NCBI GenBank assembly: GCA_035291905.1
Contig: DATDRF010000151.1
Span: 1 to 24,702 of the forward strand
Reading direction: 5' to 3'
Length of the DNA stretch: 24,702 bases
Source: JACPLA01 sp035291905
GTDB lineage: Bacteria; Bacteroidota; Ignavibacteria; UBA10030
This document shows, piece after piece, positions 1-7,113 of the stretch (the stretch's first letter is position 1; each line of letters begins with the position of its first letter). Position numbers and translations under genes: made by a program. The notes beneath the pieces were generated by a model, which saw only the letters and a list, made by a program, of their open reading frames with translations, was not told where the DNA came from and did not search any database.

Positions 1-582
1 CTGTTCTTTCAGCGTCTTTTGACAGGCCTCGATATCGGTTTTGAGGGTGTTAACCCGAAGACTTAATGAGGCAGGCGTGTTCAACACACCGCATAATTGT
101 GCTGCTGTCTCAATACCCATTTCATCCGCAAACCTTGCGGCCATCCATTGGGGAAACGAAAAGTCTGCCGCAATTCTTCTTACGGGATCGGTGGGGAGAT
201 CGAGCGGAGTCTTAAGCCGGGCCAGAACCTCTGAGGCCCTTGATTGCAGTTCTGTCGAGTGGGTCTTTGCGACGAGCGCTTCCGCAGAAATCTCCTTGTC
301 ATTTCCGAGCCCGTTGAGGTAGGCTGCCACAATCCAGAGCCTGCGATCCTGTTCTGAAAGCCCCTGCATATCGGGACCTACAGCATTCGCGGCAAGGGCT
401 TCACACTTTGTGTAGTGGCGAAGGGTCCCGTAGAGAGTCTCGGCAATGAACCGCCTGTCGTGAGAACCCAGGTATTTGCGGGAGCGAAAGAAGGAATCGA
501 TCAGGCTGTCGGCGGGGAGATGCGAGTTTTGCACAATCCCGAGAAGCTGTTCAACGTGGCCGAGGAGGGAAGGAAATTGCAT
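1..582 (-). CDS. rsmB: 16S rRNA m5C methyltransferase, RsmB/Sun family (N-terminal part, cut by window edge)
   Basis: The minus strand from the ATG at 580-582 is open to the left edge, giving 194 residues of a longer protein. The first ~75 residues look like the NusB-like RNA-binding domain of RsmB, with 'DRRFIAETLYGTLRHY' matching the family's 'DRAFvteLvYGtLR' helix. Residues ~145-190 hold 'FPQWMAARFADEMG' and 'LSLRVNTLKT', the conserved stretch before the SAM-binding fold. The catalytic Cys motifs would lie beyond the window. RsmB methylates C967 of 16S rRNA. An in-frame TGA eight codons upstream leaves no other ATG start, although no clear ribosome site is seen. The gene follows clpB in the same direction, with a 180-base spacer holding a large palindrome. 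The alternative is another NOL1/NOP2/Sun paralogue. Confidence 0.85.
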   Translation of the reverse strand, partial: MQFPSLLGHVEQLLGIVQNSHLPADSLIDSFFRSRKYLGSHDRRFIAETLYGTLRHYTKCEALAANAVGPDMQGLSEQDRRLWIVAAYLNGLGNDKEISAEALVAKTHSTELQSRASEVLARLKTPLDLPTDPVRRIAADFSFPQWMAARFADEMGIETAAQLCGVLNTPASLSLRVNTLKTDIEACQKTLKEQ

Positions 583-655
583 AACACGGAAGATAAGCAG
601 AAATCACGGCGGGAACAACACGAAATCACAAGAAAAACCCATACGATCATCTCCC

Positions 656-742
656 TCTCCGCGTTCTTTGCGCCTTCTTGGCGAACTTTGCGGTTGGATT
701 TTAACCGCAGAGGACGCGAAGGAGGCGCAAAGAGCGCAGAGA
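656..742. repeat. Large imperfect palindrome of CTCTGCG-type repeat units
   Basis: Arms 656-695 and 703-742 are inverted copies (33 of 40 positions match by hand) around a 7-base loop. Each arm holds four heptamers of the form CTYTGCG or close variants, starting at 657, 666, 677 and 686 in one arm and 706, 715, 726 and 735 (as the complement) in the other. It fills most of the 180-base gap between clpB and rsmB. A transcript would form a long hairpin, but no T-run follows, so it is not a standard terminator. The same unit type occurs at 3431-3468 and inside the element at 24371-24599. Confidence 0.85.
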
Positions 743-762
743 AGAACGCAAACTGAGAAGAC

Positions 763-3399
763 TCAGGAAACGACGGTTGCCTTTGCCCTCACCACAAACT
801 CCACCATTCCGTACTTGTCGAGCTGCACTTCAACCGTATCTCCTTCGACAACCTCTCCGGAGAGGATCTTTTCCGACAGCACATTCACAATGTACTTCTG
901 AATGACGCGCTTCAGGGGCCGGGCTCCAAAGGACGGATCATACCCGATTTTTGCGAGCCAGGATATGACATCATCCGTGCATTCGAGCGTGATGTCCCTC
1001 TTCGCGGCCATCCGCCGAACTTGCCGGATCTGCAGGCCTACAATTGCCCGAATCTCACCTTGAGTGAGGGGCTTGAACATGACAACCTCATCGATCCGAT
1101 TCAGAAACTCGGGACGAATCGTCCCTTTCAGCATTTCGAAAATCTTGACCCGCAAATCACCCATCAACTCATCACGGTTTCCTTCGGTCATTGATTCAAG
1201 CCGTTCCTGAATAAGGTGCGAGCCAAGATTCGATGTCATGATGATGATCGTGTTCTTGAAATTGACCGTTCTTCCTTTGCTGTCCGTCAATCGCCCTTCA
1301 TCAAGCACCTGCAACAGCACATTAAAGACTTCGGGATGTGCCTTTTCGATCTCGTCGAGAAGCACCACAGAGTAAGGCTTTCGCCGAACCGCCTCCGTCA
1401 ATTGCCCTCCCTCTTCATATCCCACGTATCCGGGAGGAGCCCCAATAAGACGCGAAACCGAGAATTTCTCCATGTATTCGCTCATATCGACACGCACCAT
1501 GGCCGTTTCGTCGTTGAAGAGGAATTCGGCTAAAGCCCGGGCAAGTTCGGTTTTGCCGACGCCCGTGCTCCCGAGAAAAATGAAGGATCCGATCGGCCTC
1601 TTTTCGTCCTGAAGACCTGCGCGGCTTCGCCGAATTGCGTTTGCCACGGCAGTAACCGCCTCCCCCTGACCAACCAGCCGTTCATGAATGCGGTCTTCAA
1701 GGTGGAGCAGGCGGCTTCGATCGCTTTCGAGCATCCTCGTTACGGGAATTCCGGTCCACTTGGCGACGATCTCCGCAATGTCCTCGGCATCGACCTCCTC
1801 CTTCAGCATCTTCCTCTCTTTTTGAACCTCGGCGAGCTTCCCGGAGGCTTCCTTCACCCTCTTTTCCAGTCCGACGAGAACACCGTACCGCAGTTCAGCA
1901 ACTCGTCCCAGTTCACCCTGGCGCTCTTTCTGTTCGGCTTCGAGTTTTGCTCCTTCAATCTCCTCCTTCATCTTCCGAATCGATTGAATCAGCTCTTTTT
2001 CAAGCTGCCAGTGTGCCTTCAGTTCCTTACGTGTCTGATTGAGATCCGCGAGTTCCTTTTCAATGTCCTGCAAACGGGTCTTTGAATCTTCATCTTTCTC
2101 TCTTTTAACGGCTTCCCGCTCAATTTCCAGCTGTTTCACCCTCCGCTCAATTCCGTCCAGCTCTTCAGGCATCGAGTCGATCTCAATGCGCAGCTTCGAG
2201 GCCGCCTCATCAACAAGATCAATCGCCTTGTCGGGCAGGAACCGATCGGCGATATACCGGTGTCCCAGCTGTGCAGCCGCGACAATAGCTCCGTCCGTGA
2301 TCCGAACACCGTGATGAACTTCATACCGCTCCTTCAGCCCGCGCAGAATCGAGATCGTATCCTCAACGTTAGGTTCGTCAATAAGAACCGGCTGAAATCG
2401 CCTCTCGAGAGCCGGGTCTTTCTCAATGTGTTTCCTGTATTCATCGATCGTGGTAGCTCCGATCGCCCTCAAGTCTCCCCGCGCAAGGGCCGGCTTGAGC
2501 ATGTTGGCGGCGTCAACGGCTCCCTGGGCGGCGCCGGCTCCTACGAGCGTATGCAGCTCATCAATAAAAAGAATGACCTCGCCGTTCGAATCCGTTACCT
2601 CCTTCAGTACCGCCTTGAGCCGCTCCTCAAACTGACCGCGGAAACTCGTCCCCGCGACCAACGAGCCCATATCGAGAGCAATGATGCGCTTGGTCTTCAG
2701 GCTTTCGGGAACGTCGCCATGTACGATTCGGTGTGCAATACCCTCGGCAATCGCGGTTTTTCCCACCCCGGGATCCCCAATGAGCACGGGATTGTTTTTT
2801 GTCCTTCGCGAAAGGACCTGGAGAACGCGCCTGATCTCATCTTCGCGCCCGATGACAGGATCGAGTTTTCCTTTACGTGCAAGTTCGTTGAGATCACGCC
2901 CGAATCTCTGCAGGGACTGATATTTTTCTTCCGGTGTCTGGTCGGTAACCCTTTGGCCGCCCCGAATACCTTTGAGGGCCTTCAACAGACCGTCTCTCGT
3001 GATTCCCTGATCGGAGAGAAGTTTGGCAGCTGGGGAAGATTTCACCTCAAGCAGCGCCAGCAGAAGGTGTTCGGTACTGACATATTCATCCTTCAGCTTG
3101 GCCGCCTCTTTTTGGGCCGACTCGAGGATTTGGGCAAGAGACGGAGAGATGTGCCGGCTTCCGGCTCCCGCGCCTTGGACTTTGGGGAGCTTCTCAACCA
3201 CTTCGTTTATCTTGATCTTGAGGTAATTGACATTGGCGCCGAGTTTCTGGAGGATTGGAAGTACGACTCCTTCGCTGTCCTGGACAAGGGCTGCCAACAG
3301 GTGTTCCGGTTCGAGAACCTGGTTGCCGTAGCTTGCGGCAATTTCCTGAGCGTTCTGAACCGCTTCCTGCGATTTTATCGTGAACTTGTTGAAGTTCAT
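763..3399 (-). CDS. clpB: ATP-dependent disaggregase ClpB (Hsp100)
   Basis: An 878-residue Hsp100 chaperone, normal length for ClpB. It threads aggregated polypeptides through a hexameric ring, working with DnaK in the cytosol. Domains in order: Clp N-domain repeats (~1-145), first AAA module with Walker A GDPGVGKT (208-215) and Walker B 'ILFIDELHTL', a long coiled-coil M domain (~410-525) rich in E/K that distinguishes ClpB from ClpA/ClpC, second AAA module with GSTGVGKT (610-617) and the pore motif GYVG (~658-661), then the ClpB C-terminal domain. There is no IGF/IGL loop for docking ClpP that I can see. I chose ATG 3397-3399 over the GTG one codon upstream; GGAAGAG lies upstream. It sits downstream of dnaK but behind a strong terminator, so it needs its own promoter, which I could not identify in 3400-3487. 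Confidence 0.97.
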   Translation of the reverse strand: MNFNKFTIKSQEAVQNAQEIAASYGNQVLEPEHLLAALVQDSEGVVLPILQKLGANVNYLKIKINEVVEKLPKVQGAGAGSRHISPSLAQILESAQKEAAKLKDEYVSTEHLLLALLEVKSSPAAKLLSDQGITRDGLLKALKGIRGGQRVTDQTPEEKYQSLQRFGRDLNELARKGKLDPVIGREDEIRRVLQVLSRRTKNNPVLIGDPGVGKTAIAEGIAHRIVHGDVPESLKTKRIIALDMGSLVAGTSFRGQFEERLKAVLKEVTDSNGEVILFIDELHTLVGAGAAQGAVDAANMLKPALARGDLRAIGATTIDEYRKHIEKDPALERRFQPVLIDEPNVEDTISILRGLKERYEVHHGVRITDGAIVAAAQLGHRYIADRFLPDKAIDLVDEAASKLRIEIDSMPEELDGIERRVKQLEIEREAVKREKDEDSKTRLQDIEKELADLNQTRKELKAHWQLEKELIQSIRKMKEEIEGAKLEAEQKERQGELGRVAELRYGVLVGLEKRVKEASGKLAEVQKERKMLKEEVDAEDIAEIVAKWTGIPVTRMLESDRSRLLHLEDRIHERLVGQGEAVTAVANAIRRSRAGLQDEKRPIGSFIFLGSTGVGKTELARALAEFLFNDETAMVRVDMSEYMEKFSVSRLIGAPPGYVGYEEGGQLTEAVRRKPYSVVLLDEIEKAHPEVFNVLLQVLDEGRLTDSKGRTVNFKNTIIIMTSNLGSHLIQERLESMTEGNRDELMGDLRVKIFEMLKGTIRPEFLNRIDEVVMFKPLTQGEIRAIVGLQIRQVRRMAAKRDITLECTDDVISWLAKIGYDPSFGARPLKRVIQKYIVNVLSEKILSGEVVEGDTVEVQLDKYGMVEFVVRAKATVVS

Positions 3400-3430
3400 C
3401 ACGATTCTCTTCCGAGATCAAAAAACATTA

Positions 3431-3468
3431 CACAGAGTGACACAGAGGAGTCACAGAGATACACAGAG
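3431..3468. repeat. Four CACAGAG heptamers spaced 10-11 bases apart, upstream of clpB
   Basis: CACAGAG occurs at 3431-3437, 3441-3447, 3452-3458 and 3462-3468, giving start spacings of 10, 11 and 10 bases, about one turn of B-DNA. The block lies between the dnaK terminator and the clpB start, 32-69 bases upstream of the clpB ATG, where the clpB promoter or leader must be. Read on the coding strand the unit is CTCTGTG, a close relative of the CTCTGCG units at 656-742 and 24543-24568. It may be a regulatory array or only a decayed intergenic repeat. Confidence 0.8.
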
Positions 3469-3487
3469 ATCTCTTCCTGATTTGGGG

Positions 3488-3520
3488 AAAAAACGGAGGC
3501 GAGGTTAGTTCCTCGCCTCC
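3488..3520 (-). terminator. Rho-independent terminator after dnaK
   Basis: On the minus strand GGAGGCGAGG (3511-3520) pairs perfectly with CCTCGCCTCC (3495-3504) around a 6-base loop, followed by G and six T (3488-3493). It lies 30 bases after the dnaK stop codon and separates dnaK from clpB. Confidence 0.93.
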
Positions 3521-3550
3521 CGATTGCATTCACTGAAGTGACTCTCCTTA

Positions 3551-5488
3551 CTACTTATCGTCCATTACCTCGAAGTCGGCATTCTCGACTTTCTTGCCGG
3601 AGTCTTTCTGCTCCTGGCCCGGTGCGGGACCCGGCCCGGCCTGCGGTCCGGCCCCAGGTTGGCCCTGGGCACTCTTCGCCGATTCGTACATCTTAGTCGA
3701 GGCCTCGTTCCATGCGTTGTTGAGCACTTCCATCTTCGCCTTGATGTCGGAAACGGAACCGCTCTTGATCGCCTCTTCAAGCGAGTTGGCCGCTTCTTCA
3801 ACCTTGGTTTTTGTGTCGCTTCCCATCTTTTCGCCAAGATCCTTCAGCTGTTTTCTCGTCTGGAATATGAGATTGTCCGCCTGGTTCTTGGTGTCGATAT
3901 CGTCCTTTCGCTTCTTGTCGTCCGCCGCATGGGCCTGGGCGTCCTTCTTCATCTTCTCGATCTCATCCTTGCTGAGACCGCTGGATGAAGTGATGCGAAT
4001 CGATTGCTCCTTGTTTGTGGCTTTGTCCTTCGCGGTGGCATGCAGAATTCCGTTCGCGTCGATATCGAATGTAACCTCAATCTGAGGAACGCCGCGCGGA
4101 GCAGGCGGGATTCCGTCAAGATGGAACCGGCCCAGCGTCCTGTTGTCAATTGCCATCGGCCGTTCTCCCTGGAGGACGTTGATCTCAACCGAAGGCTGGC
4201 TGTCGGAAGCCGTTGAGAAAATCTCGCTCTTCCGCGTCGGAATTGTGGTATTCGCCTGTATCATGGTTGTCATGACGCCGCCAAGAGTCTCGATCCCAAG
4301 GGTAAGCGGCGTGACATCGAGAAGGAGAACATCCGTCACGTCTCCCGCCAGAACGCCGCCCTGAATGGCAGCACCGACCGCGACGACTTCGTCCGGGTTG
4401 ACTCCTTTGTGCCCTTCTTTGCCGAAAATCTCCTTCACGAGGTGCTGAACCCGCGGTATGCGGGTCATTCCGCCGACAAGGATCACTTCATCGATTTCTC
4501 TCGGGGTGACGCCCGCATCCCTCAGGGCCTTTTCCACCGGCGGAACGCAGCGTTGGATCAAATCCTCAACCAGCTGCTCGAATTTCGCCCTGGTAATGCT
4601 CAAATTCAGGTGTTTTGGGCCATCCGCCGTTGCAGTAATGAATGGCAGGTTGACCTCGGTCTGGGCCAGCTGGGAAAGCTCCATTTTGGCCTTTTCTGAG
4701 GCCTCTCTGAGCCGTTGCAGCGCCATGGGATCTTTCCGAAGGTCGATGCTCTCCTGTTTCCGGAATTCATCGGCAATGTAGTCGATGAGTCGCTGGTCAA
4801 AGTTGTCGCCGCCGAGGTGAGTATCGCCGTTGGTGGACTTCACCTCGAACACTCCTTCTCCCAGTTCGAGCACGGAAATATCGAAAGTACCGCCGCCGAG
4901 GTCGAAAACGGCCACTGTGGAATCCTTTGTCTTCTTGTCAAGGCCATAGGCAAGAGCGGCTGCCGTCGGCTCGTTGATAATCCTGCGCACGTTTAGCCCC
5001 GCGATTTCGCCCGCCTCTTTTGTCGCCTGACGCTGAGCGTCATTGAAATACGCGGGTACCGTGATCACCGCATCGGTGATCTTCGTCCCGAGATAATCCT
5101 CGGCCGTCTGTTTCATCTTCTGAAGAATCATCGCGGAAATCTCCGGGGGTGAGTAGATCCTGTCCCCGATCTTGACGCGGGCCGTGTTATTCTCTCCTTT
5201 TACCACGGAATAAGGAACTAGCTTCATCTCCTCATTCACCTCATCATGGAACCGTCCCATAAAACGCTTGATCGAATAGACGGTTTGCTGTGAGTTTGTG
5301 ACTCCCTGTCGCTTCGCAGCGGCGCCAACAAGGCGTTCGCCCGATTTTGAAAAGCCAACCACCGAGGGCGTTGTGCGCGCCCCTTCCGCGTTGGCTATCA
5401 CGATAGGATCGTTCCCCTCCATCACCGCTACGACCGAATTCGTCGTTCCCAGGTCAATCCCTATGATTTTTCCGCCTTTACCGGACAT
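3551..5488 (-). CDS. dnaK: Hsp70 chaperone DnaK
   Basis: A 645-residue Hsp70. It binds exposed hydrophobic segments of clients in an ATP-controlled cycle, normally with DnaJ and GrpE, and hands aggregated clients to ClpB. Visible landmarks: 'GIDLGTTNSVVAVMEGN' at the N-terminus (phosphate loop), 'VFDLGGGTFDISVLE', 'VILVGGMTRIP', the linker 'DVLLLDVTPLTLGIET', then the substrate domain and helical lid, a Gly/Pro/Gln-rich tail and the end 'ADFEVMDDK'. The ATG at 5486-5488 is preferred over an upstream in-frame ATG at 5527 because AAGGAG lies 8 bases before it and family proteins begin just before the GIDLGTTNS motif. It lies downstream of three Hsp20 genes with a hairpin terminator between. No grpE, dnaJ or hrcA is nearby. 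Confidence 0.98.
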   Translation of the reverse strand: MSGKGGKIIGIDLGTTNSVVAVMEGNDPIVIANAEGARTTPSVVGFSKSGERLVGAAAKRQGVTNSQQTVYSIKRFMGRFHDEVNEEMKLVPYSVVKGENNTARVKIGDRIYSPPEISAMILQKMKQTAEDYLGTKITDAVITVPAYFNDAQRQATKEAGEIAGLNVRRIINEPTAAALAYGLDKKTKDSTVAVFDLGGGTFDISVLELGEGVFEVKSTNGDTHLGGDNFDQRLIDYIADEFRKQESIDLRKDPMALQRLREASEKAKMELSQLAQTEVNLPFITATADGPKHLNLSITRAKFEQLVEDLIQRCVPPVEKALRDAGVTPREIDEVILVGGMTRIPRVQHLVKEIFGKEGHKGVNPDEVVAVGAAIQGGVLAGDVTDVLLLDVTPLTLGIETLGGVMTTMIQANTTIPTRKSEIFSTASDSQPSVEINVLQGERPMAIDNRTLGRFHLDGIPPAPRGVPQIEVTFDIDANGILHATAKDKATNKEQSIRITSSSGLSKDEIEKMKKDAQAHAADDKKRKDDIDTKNQADNLIFQTRKQLKDLGEKMGSDTKTKVEEAANSLEEAIKSGSVSDIKAKMEVLNNAWNEASTKMYESAKSAQGQPGAGPQAGPGPAPGQEQKDSGKKVENADFEVMDDK

Positions 5489-5545
5489 TGTCTCACTCCT
5501 TATTCTGTGGTAGGCCTCTGTGACCATGAATGATTGTTATATCTG

Positions 5546-5597
5546 AAAAACGCGGCGTTCCCCGTCGAGTCGCTGTCGGACCCGACCGGGAACACCG
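5546..5597 (-). terminator. Hairpin terminator or attenuator between the third Hsp20 gene and dnaK
   Basis: On the minus strand CGGTGTTCCC (5588-5597) pairs with GGGAACGCCG (5553-5562), ten pairs with one G-T wobble. The loop holds a smaller hairpin (5575-5579 with 5582-5586). CG and five T follow (5546-5550). The stem starts 14 bases after the Hsp20 stop codon. With a short T-run it may be leaky, letting part of the transcription continue into dnaK, since I see no convincing separate dnaK promoter in 5489-5545. Confidence 0.75.
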
Positions 5598-5610
5598 TTG
5601 AAAACGATCC

Positions 5611-6081
5611 TTACTTCACCTTCACTTCGATCTGCTTCGGCTTTGCCTCCTCAGCTTTCGGCAGGATAATTGCCAGGACGCCGTCGCTGTAGCACGCATC
5701 GATCTTGTCGCGTTTCACGATTGTCGGCAGCGTGAACGAGCGCTGGAATGATCCGTAGGAGCGTTCCACGCGGTGCGTATTCTCGCCCTTCTCCTCCCTC
5801 TCCTGCTTCTTCTCGCCGCGAATGGTCAGGACGTTCGATTCAAGCGTGATCTTGACGTCATCCTTTGAGACGCCGGGGAGCTCGACCTTCACTTCATATT
5901 CATTTTCCCGTTCGACAATGTCGACAGCCGGGGTCCACATGCTCAGGGCAAGGGATCCGTCATCCTGTGTTCCACCCTGCATGAAGGAATCAAATACCCG
6001 ATTGATCTCACGCTGCATGTTCCAGAGATCGGAAGGCCAATGGGCCAGTTCGTGTGTCGGTTTCCAACGAATAAGTGTCAT
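5611..6081 (-). CDS. Small heat-shock protein, Hsp20/alpha-crystallin family (third of three)
   Basis: A 156-residue Hsp20. Such proteins are ATP-independent holdases that form oligomers and keep unfolded clients ready for DnaK and ClpB. The N-terminal arm (~1-45, 'MTLIRWKPTHELAHWPSDLW') resembles classical bacterial Hsp20/HspC starts. The alpha-crystallin domain (~48-145) includes 'VELPGVSKDDVKITLESNVLTIRGEK' features and the hallmark 'DGVLAIILPK', followed by a C-terminal tail with an I-E-V type anchor. AAGGAGG lies 9 bases before the ATG. It is separated from the second Hsp20 gene by 19 bases, and all three appear to be one transcription unit. Of the three, this one is closest to a standard class A Hsp20. 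Confidence 0.95.
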   Translation of the reverse strand: MTLIRWKPTHELAHWPSDLWNMQREINRVFDSFMQGGTQDDGSLALSMWTPAVDIVERENEYEVKVELPGVSKDDVKITLESNVLTIRGEKKQEREEKGENTHRVERSYGSFQRSFTLPTIVKRDKIDACYSDGVLAIILPKAEEAKPKQIEVKVK

Positions 6082-6100
6082 GGTAGTGTCCTCCTTGGTG

Positions 6101-6499
6101 TTACGAGATTGAAATTCTTCGTTCCTTGTAGTTGTCTGCCTTGGGTATTGTCAGCGTCAATACGCCGTCTTCGAATTCTGCCTGAGTGCGGTCGGCATTC
6201 AGCCCTTTGCCCAGGTTGAACACGCGGTAGTAACTGAGAGCAACGATCTCCCGCATAAGCATCGATACCGTTTCCCGATGGAGCGATTTCACCATGCCGC
6301 GAACCGTGAGTATGTCCGACTCGACGGTCACGCTGACTCCCTCCTTTGAGGATCCCGGCATATCAAGCTTCACAACGAATGCATCCGGCATTTCGAATAT
6401 GTCGCACACCGCGGTGATAAGCTCCTCTTTCGGATCCGCCCTACGGACAAGTGCCGTTTCGCCGCGACGAATCAGGGCAACTTCGTTTTTCTTTGCCAT
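6101..6499 (-). CDS. Small heat-shock protein, divergent Hsp20 (second of three)
   Basis: A 132-residue Hsp20 with the alpha-crystallin domain from ~35 ('DAFVVKLDMPGSSKEGVSVTV') to the hallmark 'DGVLTLTIPK' at ~115-124 and a terminal I-S-I anchor. The first ~34 residues are short and basic ('ALIRRGETALVRR'), unlike its neighbours. The central loop ('LMREIVALSYYRVFNLGKGL') replaces the usual 'Y.G.F.RSF.LP' segment with 'YYRVFNLG', so this is a diverged paralogue and not a recent duplicate. GGGAGG precedes the ATG by about 10 bases. The start lies 18 bases after the stop of the first Hsp20 gene. It probably forms mixed oligomers with the other two or handles different clients (inference). Confidence 0.92.
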   Translation of the reverse strand: MAKKNEVALIRRGETALVRRADPKEELITAVCDIFEMPDAFVVKLDMPGSSKEGVSVTVESDILTVRGMVKSLHRETVSMLMREIVALSYYRVFNLGKGLNADRTQAEFEDGVLTLTIPKADNYKERRISIS

Positions 6500-6517
6500 C
6501 CTGAAAGCCTCCCGCTG

Positions 6518-6937
6518 TTAGCTGATCCTGATTTCCTGCGGCTTAACCTTTTCGACTTTCGGAAGCCGAATCCGAAGGATACCATCCTTCAGCTCGGCAG
6601 CTATTCTGTTTGTGTCGATCTCTTCCGGAAGCTCGAACGAACGGTTGAACGGATGAGTCTGAGTCTCATGAAGAATGATTTTCGTGCCGTCCGGAAATCC
6701 GGAGTGCTTTCGTTCACCGCTCAGGGTCAATGTGCGGTCCTCAACTGAAATCTTCACGTCCTCTTTCTTCAAACCCGGCATCTCGGCGACGAGCTCGAAT
6801 TCGGCTTCAATCTCGACAACATCGACCGCCGGAAACGAGGATCTTCCGAAGGGCGAAGGAAACATATCGTCAATCATGGACTCGACAGGACTCTTCGTTT
6901 CAGTCCGAAAAACGGGTTGAGCAAATCTGATAAACAT
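6518..6937 (-). CDS. Small heat-shock protein, Hsp20 family (first of three)
   Basis: A 139-residue Hsp20 and the promoter-proximal gene of the chaperone block. The N-terminal arm has an 'MIDDMF' segment. The alpha-crystallin domain (~38-130) includes 'AEMPGLKKEDVKISVEDRTLTLSGE' features, 'FNRSFELPEEID' and the hallmark 'DGILRIRLPK', and the protein ends in the anchor 'EIRIS'. The reading frame stays open 35 codons upstream to an ATG at 7042. I chose the ATG at 6935-6937 because GGAGG sits 5 bases before it, the longer version adds residues with no family match, and the longer start would lie upstream of the predicted sigma-54 promoter. Likely regulation: sigma-54 (see 6998-7014). Confidence 0.93.
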   Translation of the reverse strand: MFIRFAQPVFRTETKSPVESMIDDMFPSPFGRSSFPAVDVVEIEAEFELVAEMPGLKKEDVKISVEDRTLTLSGERKHSGFPDGTKIILHETQTHPFNRSFELPEEIDTNRIAAELKDGILRIRLPKVEKVKPQEIRIS

Positions 6938-6942
6938 TCGAT

Positions 6943-6947
6943 CCTCC
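6943..6947 (-). promoter_or_regulatory. Ribosome binding site deciding the start of the first Hsp20 gene
   Basis: GGAGG on the minus strand, 5 bases before the ATG at 6937. It is one of the best Shine-Dalgarno sequences in the window and is the main reason for rejecting the upstream start at 7042. The other two Hsp20 genes have similarly strong sites, whereas nuoA, nuoB and birA have none that is clear. Confidence 0.8.
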
Positions 6948-6997
6948 AAGTATTCTTCTACTGTTCCTGTTTTGATGTGCGACTGTGTCTTAGGTAG

Positions 6998-7014
6998 TCC
7001 AACATTCGTGCCAA
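6998..7014 (-). promoter_or_regulatory. Sigma-54-type promoter ahead of the Hsp20 genes
   Basis: The minus strand reads TTGGCACGAATGTTGGA. The published sigma-54 consensus is YTGGCACGRNNNTTGCW, so the site matches every defined position except the C of the -12 GC, which is G. Transcription would start near 6987, giving a leader of about 50 bases before the ATG at 6937. Sigma-54 needs an enhancer-binding ATPase, and none is encoded in this window. The imperfect -12 element keeps confidence moderate. No CIRCE element (TTAGCACTC-N9-GAGTGCTAA) was found here. Confidence 0.5.
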
Positions 7015-7113
7015 ACACTCGAAAAACGAGACTCGAAGTCATAACTCGTTCAACATTAATCGCTTACAGGATGATGCGTTCAGATGTGCCGCCAGGGACA
7101 ATCCCCCAGATAA

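Noticed and set aside
41..322. Plus-strand open frame at the left edge
   Set aside because: The minus strand of the same stretch encodes a good RsmB N-terminus, so this is its shadow.
656..742. Palindrome as the clpB terminator
   Set aside because: No T-run follows the stem and it is far longer than usual; its composition marks it as a repeat element, although it could still slow transcription.
415..901. Two overlapping plus-strand frames across the clpB-rsmB gap
   Set aside because: They run through the palindromic repeat and the ends of two real genes, with low-complexity products and no ribosome site.
3431..3468. CACAGAG array as a CRISPR-like repeat
   Set aside because: The units are only 7 bases with 3-4-base gaps, far too short for repeats and spacers, and no cas gene is present.
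2260..3480. Long plus-strand open frame (406 codons) opposite clpB
   Set aside because: It lies wholly within the opposite strand of a clear ClpB and has no recognisable domain; it is a shadow of biased codon use.
6998..7042. Upstream start of the first Hsp20 gene at 7042
   Set aside because: It has no ribosome site, adds 35 residues unlike Hsp20, and lies upstream of the predicted transcript start.
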